DNA of 64,000 nt from Sphingobium sp. C100 (GCF_000508185.1 NZ_AYOY01000112.1:50401-114400), one strand, 5' to 3'; positions 8,851-19,287 are shown, counted from the stretch's first letter. Made by a program: numbers and translations. Notes: generated by a model not told the origin, from the letters alone.

Positions 8851-8961
8851 TTGCCAAGAGCGACGGATGCGTGCCTTGCGGGAGCATGGGGATCGTCGCT
8901 TGAGGAGAGGCATGGGGGCGGCGCCCGCATGTCGGCGTGCGTCATGGGTTGGGACTATTAA

Positions 8962-9303
<342 letters not shown>

Positions 9304-9388
9304 TTTTATCGGCCGGTCCCGCGGGGGGCCGGAAGACAGGCATCAACGGACCCCTTGGGGGGGTTTTCTGAAAGAAGGGCAATTGCAC

Positions 9389-10801
<1,413 letters not shown>

Positions 10802-10825
10802 CCCCTTTCCCGGGACGCTGTAAAA

Positions 10826-10857
10826 AAAGGCCCGGCCGCGCAAGCGGTCGGGCCTTT
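10826..10857 (+). terminator. Rho-independent terminator of glnBA
   Basis: A 14-bp stem (10826-10839 with 10844-10857, one G-U pair) with a GCAA tetraloop, A-run on the left and TTT plus a further T-rich tail on the right. It lies 25 bases after the glnA stop. Confidence 0.9.
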
Positions 10858-10907
10858 CGCTTTTGCAGGCGATTGCGGGATGAAAGGCGACACCCCACAT
10901 TGGCGAC

Positions 10908-11957
10908 ATGACCCCGCTGGATATGCTTGGCCTCTCCATCCCCCTCATCCAGGCGCCGATGGCCGGTGTCTCCACGCCTGCCATGGCCGCTGCGGTCAGC
11001 AACGCCGGTGCGCTCGGCTCGATCGCCGTTGGTGCGATCGATGCGCCCGCCGCGCGGGATATGATCGCCGCAGTGCGCGCCCGAACGGATCGCCCCTTCA
11101 ACGTCAATCTCTTCGCCCACGCTCCGGCCACGCCCCGTCCGGCGCTGGAGGCGCGATGGCTTGCCACCCTTGAACCGCTTTTCGGCCAGTTCAGCGCAGC
11201 GCCGCCCACGTCGCTTCGGGAAATCTATCGCAGCTTCGCGGCGGATGACGCCATGCTCGCCATGCTGGCCGAAACCCGGCCAGCCGTGGTCAGCCTTCAT
11301 TTCGGCCTTCCCGAAGCCTGGCGGATCGCAACGCTGAAGGCAGCCGGTTGCATCCTGTTCGCCAGCGTCACCAGCCTCGCCGAGGCGCACGCCGCCAACG
11401 CGGCCGGTGTCGATATGCTCGTCGCGCAGGGATTTGAGGCCGGCGGCCACCGCGGCATGTTCGATCCGACTGCGCCCGACGATCGGCTCGGCACCTTTGC
11501 GCTGACGCGGCTGCTGGTGGAACGCTCGGATCTGCCCGTCATCGCGGCGGGCGGCATCATGGACGGCCGTGGCGTGCGCGCCGCACTCGATTTGGGCGCG
11601 ATCGCGGCGCAACTGGGCACCGCCTTCATCGGCTGTCCGGAAAGTAGCGCTGATGCCGACTATCGCGCTGCCCTGTTCAGCCCGGCGGCGGCACATACCG
11701 TCATGACGCGCGTGATTTCCGGCCGTCCGGCCCGCTGCCTGCCCAACCGCTTCGTCCAATGGGGCGTCGAAACGACGCAGACACCGCCCGACTATCCCAT
11801 TGCCTATGATGCCGGAAAGGCGCTCAACCAGCTTGCCCGGTCGCATGGCGAAGGCGGCTATGGCGCGCAATGGGCGGGTCAGGGCGCGCCATTCGCCCGT
11901 GCGCTGCCTGCTGCCGAACTGGTGGCCAGAATCGAATCGGAGATGGCTGTCCTATAG
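10908..11957 (+). CDS. Nitronate monooxygenase-family flavoprotein
   Basis: The 349-residue product belongs to the FMN-dependent 2-nitropropane dioxygenase/nitronate monooxygenase family of TIM barrels. Visible marks are IQAPMAGVSTPAMAAAVSNAG at the N-terminus (phosphate and flavin contacts), DMLVAQGFEAGGHRG in the middle (catalytic His region) and PVIAAGGIMDGRGV. It could instead act on another nitro or enoyl substrate; the substrate cannot be told from sequence. It follows the glnA terminator and is convergent with chpT, 16 bases apart. Confidence 0.88.
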   Translation: MTPLDMLGLSIPLIQAPMAGVSTPAMAAAVSNAGALGSIAVGAIDAPAARDMIAAVRARTDRPFNVNLFAHAPATPRPALEARWLATLEPLFGQFSAAPPTSLREIYRSFAADDAMLAMLAETRPAVVSLHFGLPEAWRIATLKAAGCILFASVTSLAEAHAANAAGVDMLVAQGFEAGGHRGMFDPTAPDDRLGTFALTRLLVERSDLPVIAAGGIMDGRGVRAALDLGAIAAQLGTAFIGCPESSADADYRAALFSPAAAHTVMTRVISGRPARCLPNRFVQWGVETTQTPPDYPIAYDAGKALNQLARSHGEGGYGAQWAGQGAPFARALPAAELVARIESEMAVL

Positions 11958-11973
11958 CGCTCCCACGCAGTCC

Positions 11974-12621
11974 TCAGCCCGGTATCACCGCCCCGAACAA
12001 CAGGGTCGGCTCTCCGGCGGGCGACAAGACGATCTGGCCGCCTGCTTCCATCACCAGTTGTCGCACCATCCAGGCCGCCGCCGTGCGCGACGCCAGCCCC
12101 TCGACCGGCAGCGTGCCCGCCAGCGCGGCGCGCAGGTCCGGGTCCAGCACCAGCTTTGGCCCTTCGGCCCGCACCACGATCTCGGTGACGCCCGGCCGCG
12201 TTTCCGCGCCGATATCGAGCTGACCACCGCGCACCAGCGCGTCGCCGGCGATCAGCGCCAGGTTGAGCAGGATTTTGGCCGCGAGCTTGCCGAGCATCTG
12301 TTCGTCGACCATCCAGCCGACCTTGACCCTGCCCGATCCCGCGAACATTCCCTCGATCGCGACCTTGGCCTCGTGCGGCGGCACCGCTTCGCCAAAGCCG
12401 CCCGCCGATCCGAAGGCCAGGCGGAAAAATTTCAGCTTGTTGGCCGATGTCCGCGCGCTGTCCGACAGCAGGTCCAGGCAGCGCTCCCGCATCGCCGGGT
12501 CCGTCTCGTCCGCCATCAGTTCCAGCCCGTTGTTGAGCGCGCCGACCGGGCTTAGCAGGTCATGGCACAGGCGCGAACAAAGCAGGCTGGCAAATTCGAT
12601 GCTGTCGGTCGGGTTGGTCAT
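11974..12621 (-). CDS. chpT: Histidine phosphotransferase ChpT
   Basis: ChpT passes phosphate from the hybrid kinase CckA to CtrA and CpdR in the alphaproteobacterial cell-cycle relay. The 215-residue product has the phospho-acceptor His20 in SRLCHDLLSPVGALNNGLE, followed by a degenerate ATPase-like domain that lacks clear N and G boxes, as expected. Start chosen at MTNPTDSIEF rather than an upstream ATG that would add 23 non-conserved residues. It is followed on the same strand by no close gene. cckA and ctrA are not in the window. Confidence 0.85.
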   Translation of the reverse strand: MTNPTDSIEFASLLCSRLCHDLLSPVGALNNGLELMADETDPAMRERCLDLLSDSARTSANKLKFFRLAFGSAGGFGEAVPPHEAKVAIEGMFAGSGRVKVGWMVDEQMLGKLAAKILLNLALIAGDALVRGGQLDIGAETRPGVTEIVVRAEGPKLVLDPDLRAALAGTLPVEGLASRTAAAWMVRQLVMEAGGQIVLSPAGEPTLLFGAVIPG

Positions 12622-12711
12622 GCGGATGCGGGTCGCCAATGTGAAAAGGGGAGTGACCCGGCTAATGCGCCGCCCGGTGCCGCGATGCAAGCCCGGCTCG
12701 CCGCCTTTCGC

Positions 12712-13113
12712 TCACCTTATGTCGAGCATTGCCTCTACAAAGCGCACCACGCCGCCGTCCTTCGCCCCCGCGATCCAGAGGCGCGCCTCTCCATCCGCGA
12801 CGATCAGCCAGAAGCCGCCATCGGGGGCCGCGCAGGCGGCGTCTGTCGCCGATGGCATGGCGACGCCGGAAGGGTGCGAATGATAATGGCCGATCACGGC
12901 CGGTCCGCCTGCCCTCGCCGCCCGATGCGCCGCGATCAGCACCGCGGGGTCCAGTTCGAAATGGCGGGCGGGATCGGAGGCGATGTTGGCGGCGGGCAGG
13001 ATCGCGTCGATCCGCCCCGGCGCGCCCAGCAGCAAACCGCAGACCTCATCACGGTCGGCCACGCACAAGGCCATGATTTGTTCCAGGGTGACCCTTGATA
13101 TTGCGACCTTCAT
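12712..13113 (-). CDS. JAMM/MPN-domain metalloprotease-like protein
   Basis: The 133-residue protein is a single MPN domain. It has the full JAMM zinc motif: Glu in DEVCGLLLG and H-x-H-x7-S-x2-D in HSHPSGVAMPSATD. Bacterial members (PF14464-like, Mec+/RadC-like) cleave C-terminal extensions or isopeptide bonds. No ubiquitin-like or sulfur-carrier gene lies beside it, so the substrate is unknown. It is divergent from rluD with 17 bases between the start codons, so their promoters must overlap. Confidence 0.85.
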   Translation of the reverse strand: MKVAISRVTLEQIMALCVADRDEVCGLLLGAPGRIDAILPAANIASDPARHFELDPAVLIAAHRAARAGGPAVIGHYHSHPSGVAMPSATDAACAAPDGGFWLIVADGEARLWIAGAKDGGVVRFVEAMLDIR

Positions 13114-13130
13114 GCCTACATCCCTAGTCC

Positions 13131-14084
13131 ATGGTTCCGGGGGTTTCCATCATCGAAGCAGCGATTGGCGAAGCGCAGCATGGGCTGCGACTCGACCGCG
13201 CGCTTGCGGACCTCCTGCCCGACATTTCGCGCGAGCGGCTCAAGACGCTGATCGGCGATGGCCAGGTGCAGGCCCGGCACAGCGGCAAGCTAAACGCGTC
13301 GATGAAGGTCGTCGCCGGCCAGCTTTTTACGGTCACCCTCCCCCCGCCGACGCCGCTCGATACGGTGGCGCAGGATATTCCGCTGGTTATCGTGCATGAA
13401 GATGCCGACCTGATCGTCATCGACAAGCCCGCCGGCCTGGTCGTCCATCCCGCCGCCGGCAATCTCGACGGCACCCTCGTCAACGCGCTGCTCCATCATT
13501 GTGCGGGGCGACTGTCGGGTATTGGCGGCGTGGCGCGGCCGGGCATCGTTCATCGCATCGACAAGGATACTTCCGGGCTTCTGGTCGTTGCAAAGACCGA
13601 CAAGGCCCATGAGGGGCTGGCGCGTCAGTTCAAGGATCACAGCATCGACCGTGCCTATGCGGCGATCACTTATGGCGCGCCGATGCCGGGCGCGGGCACG
13701 GTGGATACATGGATCGGCCGATCCGACGCTGATCGAAAGAAGATGGCTGTTCATCGGGAAGGGCGCGGCAAACATGCCGTCACTCATTATCGCACGGTAG
13801 AGCGGCTGAACGGCGCAGCATTGATGGAATGTCGGCTGGAAACCGGTCGGACGCATCAGGTTCGCGTCCATATGGCGCATCTGGGACACCCCTTGATCGG
13901 GGACCAGGTTTACGGTAGAGAAAGAAAAGGTTTCAAATCAATACTGGAAACGCTGGGTTTCAAAAGGCAGGCATTGCACGCGAAAACGCTAGGGTTCATA
14001 CATCCGGCAACGGAAAAGCCCCTCCAGTTTCAAAGTGCGCTGCCCGCCGATATGCAGGAACTGTTAAGCGAGCTTCACGTATAG
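13131..14084 (+). CDS. rluD: 23S rRNA pseudouridine synthase RluD
   Basis: The protein (317 aa) has an N-terminal S4 RNA-binding domain (about residues 17-75) and a pseudouridine synthase domain. The catalytic Asp144 is in HRIDKDTSGLLVVAKT, and ETGRTHQVRVHMAHLGHPL follows. RluD modifies 23S rRNA helix 69. RluA/RluC paralogues are alternatives, but length and the S4 domain favour RluD. It precedes rpoH by 77 bases. A TTGACA at 14088 just after the stop may be the -35 box of rpoH. Confidence 0.9.
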   Translation: MVPGVSIIEAAIGEAQHGLRLDRALADLLPDISRERLKTLIGDGQVQARHSGKLNASMKVVAGQLFTVTLPPPTPLDTVAQDIPLVIVHEDADLIVIDKPAGLVVHPAAGNLDGTLVNALLHHCAGRLSGIGGVARPGIVHRIDKDTSGLLVVAKTDKAHEGLARQFKDHSIDRAYAAITYGAPMPGAGTVDTWIGRSDADRKKMAVHREGRGKHAVTHYRTVERLNGAALMECRLETGRTHQVRVHMAHLGHPLIGDQVYGRERKGFKSILETLGFKRQALHAKTLGFIHPATEKPLQFQSALPADMQELLSELHV

Positions 14085-14161
14085 GTTTTGACAAGTTTTG
14101 CGACGGCGCCTGAGACGCCTCTTCTGGGTCCCGCCGCGCAATGAAAGGGAAAGGTGACGAC

Positions 14162-15073
14162 ATGGCCAAGAGCAATGTCCCCGCGGTTCCGGCGCTGGGC
14201 GGTGAAGCCAGCCTCAACCGCTATCTGTCGGAAATTCGCAAATTTCCGCTGCTCACTCCTGAGCAGGAATATATGCTGGCGAAGCGCTACGAGGAACATC
14301 AGGACCCCGAAGCCGCGGCGCAGCTTGTTACCTCGCATCTGCGACTGGTGGCCAAGATCGCCATGGGCTATCGCGGCTACGGCCTGCCGGTCAGCGAGCT
14401 GATCAGCGAAGGCAATATCGGCCTGATGCAGGGCGTGAAGAAGTTCGAGGCCGATCGCGGCTTCCGCCTGGCGACATACGCCATGTGGTGGATTCGCGCC
14501 TCGATCCAGGAATTCATCCTGCGGTCCTGGTCCCTGGTCAAAATGGGCACCACCGCCGCGCAGAAAAAGCTGTTCTTCAACCTGCGTCGGATGAAGAATA
14601 ATATCGAAGCGTTCGAGGATGGCGACCTGCGACCCGAGGACGTGACCAAGATCGCGACCGATCTGGGCGTCAGCGAAGATGATGTGATCTCGATGAACCG
14701 CCGCATGGCCATGGGCGGCGACACGTCGCTCAACGTGCCGATGCGCGAAGATGGCGATGGCCAGTGGCAGGATTGGTTGCAGGATAATGATCCGCTCCAG
14801 GACGAACGCGTCGCCGACGAGCAGGAAAAGGTCATGCGCCACGACATGCTGGTCGAAGCGATGGACGACCTGAACGATCGCGAGAAGCATATTCTCGCCG
14901 AACGTCGTCTGGCGGAAGAACCCAAGACGCTGGAGGAGCTTTCCCAGGTCTATGGCGTGAGCCGCGAGCGCGTTCGCCAGATCGAGGTCCGCGCCTTCGA
15001 AAAGCTGCAAAAGGCGATGATGCGCATCGCCGGCGGCAAGCTGGACAAGATGGCGCGCCTCGCCACCGCCTGA
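14162..15073 (+). CDS. rpoH: RNA polymerase heat-shock sigma factor RpoH
   Basis: The product (303 aa) is a sigma-32-class factor. Region 2 contains LRLVAKIAMGYRGYG and FRLATYAMWWIRASIQEF; the RpoH-box-like stretch QKKLFFNLRRMK marks it as RpoH rather than RpoD. Region 4 ends with the helix-turn-helix VSRERVRQIEVRAFEKL. Start chosen at MAKSN, preceded by AAAGGTGA; an ATG 21 bases upstream is also in frame. A terminator follows the stop. Confidence 0.95.
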   Translation: MAKSNVPAVPALGGEASLNRYLSEIRKFPLLTPEQEYMLAKRYEEHQDPEAAAQLVTSHLRLVAKIAMGYRGYGLPVSELISEGNIGLMQGVKKFEADRGFRLATYAMWWIRASIQEFILRSWSLVKMGTTAAQKKLFFNLRRMKNNIEAFEDGDLRPEDVTKIATDLGVSEDDVISMNRRMAMGGDTSLNVPMREDGDGQWQDWLQDNDPLQDERVADEQEKVMRHDMLVEAMDDLNDREKHILAERRLAEEPKTLEELSQVYGVSRERVRQIEVRAFEKLQKAMMRIAGGKLDKMARLATA

Positions 15074-15098
15074 TTACGCAATCTTGCTCCCAAGCAGG

Positions 15099-15129
15099 AA
15101 GCCCCGGAGCGATCCGGGGCTTTTTTTTT
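15099..15129 (+). terminator. Rho-independent terminator of rpoH
   Basis: A 10-bp perfect stem (15099-15108 with 15113-15122), GCGA tetraloop and a run of nine T, 25 bases after the rpoH stop. Confidence 0.93.
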
Positions 15130-15228
15130 GACGGTCGGGCCTCTCCCTGCGCGTGACAATCTCTGCTACAGGGCCTCATCCCAGAAAAAAGGTCGCATCT
15201 CTTCCCTTTGTCACAAGGAACAGATGTC

Positions 15229-16398
15229 GTGCACAAATCCCGAACCCTGCGTTTCGCTCGCGGCGCTTCGTTTACGTCCTGCCTCGCAATTCTCGCCGTT
15301 CCCGGCGCCAGCCAACAGTCCGGGGGGCCGGTCGCGCGCTACACGATCGACGCCGGCACCATGTCCGGCATGGCCGCCATGGGCGCGGGCGGCGGCGACA
15401 GCATGGGCGCCATGATGGGCATGATGATGGGCGGTCGCCCCAATCAGCCGCTGCATGAACTGGTGCTGCGGCTCGGCTCGGCTCAGGCGCCGGCGGATGG
15501 CGCGCCCCAGGCCAGCCATTTCCTGCCTGCGGGTGCCGGGTTGGGCGCCTCCGTCCCGCTCGTCACCCCCCGCAACGCGCCGGCCGAGTATCAGGAAGAT
15601 CAGGCCGGCATCCCCGGCGAACGCCCCAAGGGTCGTCTCTTCATCTATTGGGGCTGCGGGGCGAAGGCCGCGCCGGGCCAGCCAGTGGTGATCGATTTCG
15701 CCAAGCTCGCCCGTGGCCAGTTCCCGCCCGGCCTCTTCATGAATGCCGCGTCGGTGCCGCAAGCGTGGCAGGTCCGCTATGCGAACAGCAAGACCTATGG
15801 CGAATGGCCCAACGCCCAGACGCGCAAGCCCGTGCCCTCCAGTTCTTCGCTGATCGGGGAGCATCGCATTGCCGGCAATTACAGCCCTGAGATCAAGTTC
15901 GCACTGAAGCAGGACTATATGCCCGCGATCAATCCGCGTTCCGCCCCGGCGACGGGCGGCGCGACGGACATCAGTTGGAACGCGCTGCCCCAGGCAACGG
16001 GCTATTATGCCTGGGCCTTTGGCGGCAAGGAGAATGGCGACATAGTGTGGTGGACCTCGTCGGCCAGCCAGGCCTTTGGCGGCCCGGTGTGGGACTGGGT
16101 GTCCCCCGCCTCCGCCCAGGCGCTGATCGGCAAGAAGATCGTCCTGCCGCCCAGCCAGACCAGTTGCACCGTGCCGGCGGAAGTTGGAAAGGCTGCGGGT
16201 GCGATGCTGATGGGCAGCCTCTACGCCTATGGACCGGAAGCCAATTTCGCCTATCCGCCGCGCCCCACCGACGCGAAGGTCGCATGGCAACCCGAATGGA
16301 CCGCCCGCGTCCGTTTTCGCTCGCACGCCATGTGGATGCTGAACGGTCCGAACATGGAAGATATGATGCGGCAGATGCAGGGCATGGACGACGAATAG
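15229..16398 (+). CDS. Secreted Met/Gly-rich protein of unknown function
   Basis: A GTG at 15229 has AAGGA nine bases upstream and begins a plausible signal peptide (FTSCLAILAVPGASQQ), so I prefer it to the TTG seven codons earlier. The 389-residue product has a Met/Gly-rich stretch just after the mature N-terminus, with at least nine Met in about 25 residues (MGAMMGMMMGGR), and a Met-rich C-terminus (EDMMRQMQGM). The rest looks like a beta-rich globular domain, with LFIYWGCG, ATDISWNALPQATGYYAW and two WW-type segments. Met-rich segments in exported proteins sometimes bind Cu(I), but that is only a guess. Confidence 0.75.
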   Translation: MHKSRTLRFARGASFTSCLAILAVPGASQQSGGPVARYTIDAGTMSGMAAMGAGGGDSMGAMMGMMMGGRPNQPLHELVLRLGSAQAPADGAPQASHFLPAGAGLGASVPLVTPRNAPAEYQEDQAGIPGERPKGRLFIYWGCGAKAAPGQPVVIDFAKLARGQFPPGLFMNAASVPQAWQVRYANSKTYGEWPNAQTRKPVPSSSSLIGEHRIAGNYSPEIKFALKQDYMPAINPRSAPATGGATDISWNALPQATGYYAWAFGGKENGDIVWWTSSASQAFGGPVWDWVSPASAQALIGKKIVLPPSQTSCTVPAEVGKAAGAMLMGSLYAYGPEANFAYPPRPTDAKVAWQPEWTARVRFRSHAMWMLNGPNMEDMMRQMQGMDDE

Positions 16399-16466
16399 GC
16401 CTGATCCGGGGTGGCGCTCCTTCCCGCCTTGCGTCACCCTGCTCTTGCCTGAAGCGGAGAATCGCG

Positions 16467-17099
16467 ATGCCCCTGGACCTTATTTTCTATACCAACCCCA
16501 TGTCGCGCGGGCAGATCGCCCGCTGGATGCTGGAGGAGGTTGGCGAAGTCTATGAAACCATAATCCTGGATTATGGCCCCGATGGCATGAAGTCGCCCGA
16601 CTATCTGGCGATCAACCCGATGGGCAAGGTGCCGGCCATCGTCCACCAAGGCAGGATCGTGACCGAATGCGCGGCGGTCTGCGCCTATCTGGCCGATGCT
16701 TTCCCTGCCGCCCACCTCGCCCCGCCGCCGGGCGAGCGACATGATTATTATCGCTGGCTCTTCTTCACCGCCGGTCCGGTTGAGGCCGCGGTGACCAACA
16801 AGGCGATGGGTTTCGTCGTCCCCGAAGGACGCGAACGGAGCGCCGGCTATGGCTGTTTCGACGATACAATCGATACGCTGGAAGCGGCGGTATCAGGTGA
16901 GGGTTGGATTTGCGGCGACCAGTTCACCGCCGCCGACGTGTATGTCGGATCGCAGGTCGATTGGGGGCTGCAATTCGGCACCATTCCCAGCCGTCCCGCC
17001 TTTGAATCCTATGCCGCCCGCCTGCGGGAACGCCCGGCTTACCAGCGGCAAAAGGAGATCGACAACAGCCTCATCGCCGAGATGCAGAAACAGGGCTGA
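16467..17099 (+). CDS. Glutathione S-transferase family protein
   Basis: The 210-residue protein has the thioredoxin-like GST N-domain (YTNPMSRGQIARWMLEEVG, KVPAIV with the cis-Pro, and TECAAVCAYLAD) and the helical C-domain (GEGWICGDQFTAADVYVG, the N-capping/hydrophobic staple region). The substrate is unknown. GCGGAGA lies 8 bases before the ATG. Its downstream region was interrupted by an IS1595-family element that begins 25 bases after the stop. Confidence 0.92.
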   Translation: MPLDLIFYTNPMSRGQIARWMLEEVGEVYETIILDYGPDGMKSPDYLAINPMGKVPAIVHQGRIVTECAAVCAYLADAFPAAHLAPPPGERHDYYRWLFFTAGPVEAAVTNKAMGFVVPEGRERSAGYGCFDDTIDTLEAAVSGEGWICGDQFTAADVYVGSQVDWGLQFGTIPSRPAFESYAARLRERPAYQRQKEIDNSLIAEMQKQG

Positions 17100-17115
17100 G
17101 AGGTTAGGCGCAGCT

Positions 17116-17123
17116 TAAAAAAA
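17116..17123. repeat. Target-site duplication, left copy
   Basis: TAAAAAAA directly before the left inverted repeat; an identical copy follows the right end at 19336-19343. An 8-bp duplication is the usual length for the IS1595 family. Confidence 0.9.
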
Positions 17124-17151
17124 GGCGTTATTATATTTGACGTACCCACGC
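17124..17151 (+). repeat. Left terminal inverted repeat of the IS1595 element
   Basis: Begins GGCGTTATTATATTTGACGT and matches the reverse complement of 19308-19335 at 24 of 28 positions. Confidence 0.9.
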
Positions 17152-17170
17152 AAAAGCGTATGTACGAAGA

Positions 17171-18097
17171 ATGACCAGCGCACTTTCAGCTCCGCACTTC
17201 CACAACGAAGAAGCCGCCTACGCCTATGTCGAGGCGCGCATCTGGCCGGAAGGTCCAGTCTGCCCGCGCTGTGGCGGCGTGGAGCGCATTTCGAAGATGC
17301 AGGGCAAGTCCACCCGCATTGGTGCGTACAAGTGCTATCAGTGCCGCAAGCCCTTTACCGTGAAGATCGGCACCATCTTTGAGGCCTCGCACGTCCCCAT
17401 GAACGTGTGGCTCCAGGCGATGTATTTGATCGCTGGCAGCAAGAAGGGCATTTCGAGCAACCAGCTTCACCGCACCCTTGGCGTCACTCTCAAAACCGCT
17501 TGGTTCATGTCGCAGCGCATCCGCGAAGCTATGCGGTCAGATGATTTTTCGGCGTTCGGTTCGGGCGGCGGGATCGTGGAAGTGGACGAGACTTTCATCG
17601 GTCGCATTAAGGGCGCGCCGGTAAAGCGTTCGTTTCACCACAAGATGAAAGTGCTGGCGCTGATCGACCGCGATACCGGCAAAGCCCGCACTATGGTCGT
17701 GGACAAGGTCAACGCCGCCACCCTCATGCCGATCGTGAAGGTGAACATTGCCCGCGAAGCCGTGGTCATGACCGACGAAGCGATGGCTTACACCACGGTT
17801 TCAAAGCACTTCGCGGCGCATGGCGTAACCGTCCACAGCGCTGGACAGTATGTCGATCCCGCCAATTCGGCTATCCACAGTAACACCGTGGAGGGCTATT
17901 TCAGCATCTTCAAGCGCGGCATGAAAGGCGTGTATCAACACTGTGGCGAGCAGCATTTGCACCGCTATCTGGCGGAATTTGAGTTTCGGTATAACCACCG
18001 CATTGCGCACGGCATTGGCGATACCGAGCGTGCCAACATTCTGCTTACTGGCGTCGTCGGCAAGCGGCTCACCTATCAAACAACTCGTGAGGCCTGA
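17171..18097 (+). CDS. IS1595-family transposase
   Basis: The 308-residue transposase has an N-terminal zinc ribbon (CPRC near residue 32 and CYQC near residue 56) and an ISXO2-like DDE domain. The catalytic residues are Asp in VEVDETFIGR, Asp in VMTDEAMAY and the N/E region SNTVEGYFSIFKRGMKG. It is full length with no internal stop or frameshift. The start lies 47 bases inside the left end. The ATG at 17171 is followed 5 bases after the stop by a small ORF. Confidence 0.95.
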   Translation: MTSALSAPHFHNEEAAYAYVEARIWPEGPVCPRCGGVERISKMQGKSTRIGAYKCYQCRKPFTVKIGTIFEASHVPMNVWLQAMYLIAGSKKGISSNQLHRTLGVTLKTAWFMSQRIREAMRSDDFSAFGSGGGIVEVDETFIGRIKGAPVKRSFHHKMKVLALIDRDTGKARTMVVDKVNAATLMPIVKVNIAREAVVMTDEAMAYTTVSKHFAAHGVTVHSAGQYVDPANSAIHSNTVEGYFSIFKRGMKGVYQHCGEQHLHRYLAEFEFRYNHRIAHGIGDTERANILLTGVVGKRLTYQTTREA

Positions 18098-18102
18098 TCG
18101 TC

Positions 18103-18261
18103 ATGCAGGAAAAGAAGCATCAAGAGACGCCAGAAGAGCAGAGCGAGCGATTCCGAAAGGAGGCTCAAAGGCTAATCGACGCTGGCGAACTAAACCCCAC
18201 CGAGGCCGCTGAAAAACTCGACCGGATTACTCGCAAATTCTTAGATAAATCGCATCAGTAA
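18103..18261 (+). CDS. Small accessory ORF of the IS1595 element (52 aa)
   Basis: An ATG 5 bases after the transposase stop opens a 52-codon frame encoding a charged, helical protein (QSERFRKEAQRLIDAGELN). Small charged ORFs in this place recur next to IS1595 transposases in alphaproteobacteria, as I remember them; the role is unknown. The last 21 bases overlap the 3' end of the oppositely oriented passenger gene. Confidence 0.65.
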   Translation: MQEKKHQETPEEQSERFRKEAQRLIDAGELNPTEAAEKLDRITRKFLDKSHQ

Positions 18262-19287
18262 ACGTTGAAGGTCGTTAGCTGCTGAAGCGATCGGATACAC
18301 TCCTGCGAGCATTCCATGCATAATTGCGACTGAATCGTCCGAACTTTGCGGGTAAGGAGGTTCGCCATAAATTCTTCGACAGAGTTCCTCTCTCAAAGCG
18401 TAAGCTTTTGGCCAGAGATTAGTTCGCCAAATAGTAGCTTTCGTACTAGATTCTGCCATCATTCTTTTCGTTTCTTCTTCACAACTTTCAACGGACCGAT
18501 CTCGGTACGGGGTATTTTCGAGCGAGGCAGCTAGGGCCTGAATCCGGAATATGCACTGAGTGACAGCGGCGCGAAGTTGGTCAGCGCTCATCCCCGCCAA
18601 ACTTTGCAATAACCCAATATCGTAGCGGTGGTCCCAAACGCGCGAATCATCATCAAAGAAAATTATGTTCTCCCGCGTTGGGAGTCTTGGCCGGATGAAA
18701 ACATCTATTTGGATGCGACAAAGTTTCGGGTCAAACTCGTCCCATCCTACAGGTAAGTCTAGCATCTCATCAGAAATTGACGAGATTTTGGTGATCAAAC
18801 GATCATCCTGAGCTAGCGTGAATAGAGGGTTGCATCCCTCATAATCTTCAGGTTTGCCAATCTCGTCGCTGTTTTGCGGCATTTTAAGGGCGTCGATCAA
18901 GGCCTTGATTTGATTGTCCGCGTCAGCGACGTTCCCCTCCCTTTCAGTGGAGCGAAGAATCCGAAACTCTAACGCGCACTCAACAGCCAATACTGGCAGA
19001 ACGAGAGGGACAAATTTTATCCCGTTCAGAGACGGAACAAAGGATTGCACCCACTCTTGCACGAACGCGGACTCATGTCTTTCACCGATAGACCAACTCG
19101 CCAGAAACGGATTTCTAGCCCACAGCCTTTTAATCTGTTTGTGAAAGTGCTTCCTAAGTTCAGGTCGTTGCTGGGTTCGCCCCTTCTGACTGGTCCTAAG
19201 CAGCCCTTCGTAAGTGAGAGTGAATTTCAGAGGACATCTCCAAGAGCGAAACTCCGGGTCCGCCGAATGAACGCGAGTCTCACGCAT
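18241..19287 (-). CDS. RusA-like nuclease-domain passenger protein (348 aa)
   Basis: The product is visibly AT-richer in codon use than the flanking chromosome. Residues about 15-235 resemble a RusA-type resolvase fold. The acidic motif DADNQIKALIDALKMP (residues near 122-137) has the D-x-D-N-x2-K pattern, and DDRLITKIS lies some 30 residues later, where RusA nucleases carry their further Asp. The N-terminal strand KFTLTYEGLL and LRKHFHKQIKRLW fit a family of uncharacterised proteins I remember with the same motifs. A helical C-terminal region (about 235-348) has no recognised fold. The ATG at 19287 is adjacent to a GTG at 19290; neither has a good ribosome site. Nuclease activity is inferred, not shown. 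Confidence 0.7.
   Translation of the reverse strand: MRETRVHSADPEFRSWRCPLKFTLTYEGLLRTSQKGRTQQRPELRKHFHKQIKRLWARNPFLASWSIGERHESAFVQEWVQSFVPSLNGIKFVPLVLPVLAVECALEFRILRSTEREGNVADADNQIKALIDALKMPQNSDEIGKPEDYEGCNPLFTLAQDDRLITKISSISDEMLDLPVGWDEFDPKLCRIQIDVFIRPRLPTRENIIFFDDDSRVWDHRYDIGLLQSLAGMSADQLRAAVTQCIFRIQALAASLENTPYRDRSVESCEEETKRMMAESSTKATIWRTNLWPKAYALREELCRRIYGEPPYPQSSDDSVAIMHGMLAGVYPIASAANDLQRLLMRFI

Noticed and set aside
9304..9388. Possible attenuator hairpin between glnB and glnA
   Set aside because: The ACCCC/GGGGG pairing leaves a two-base loop and competes with several others; no convincing terminator geometry.
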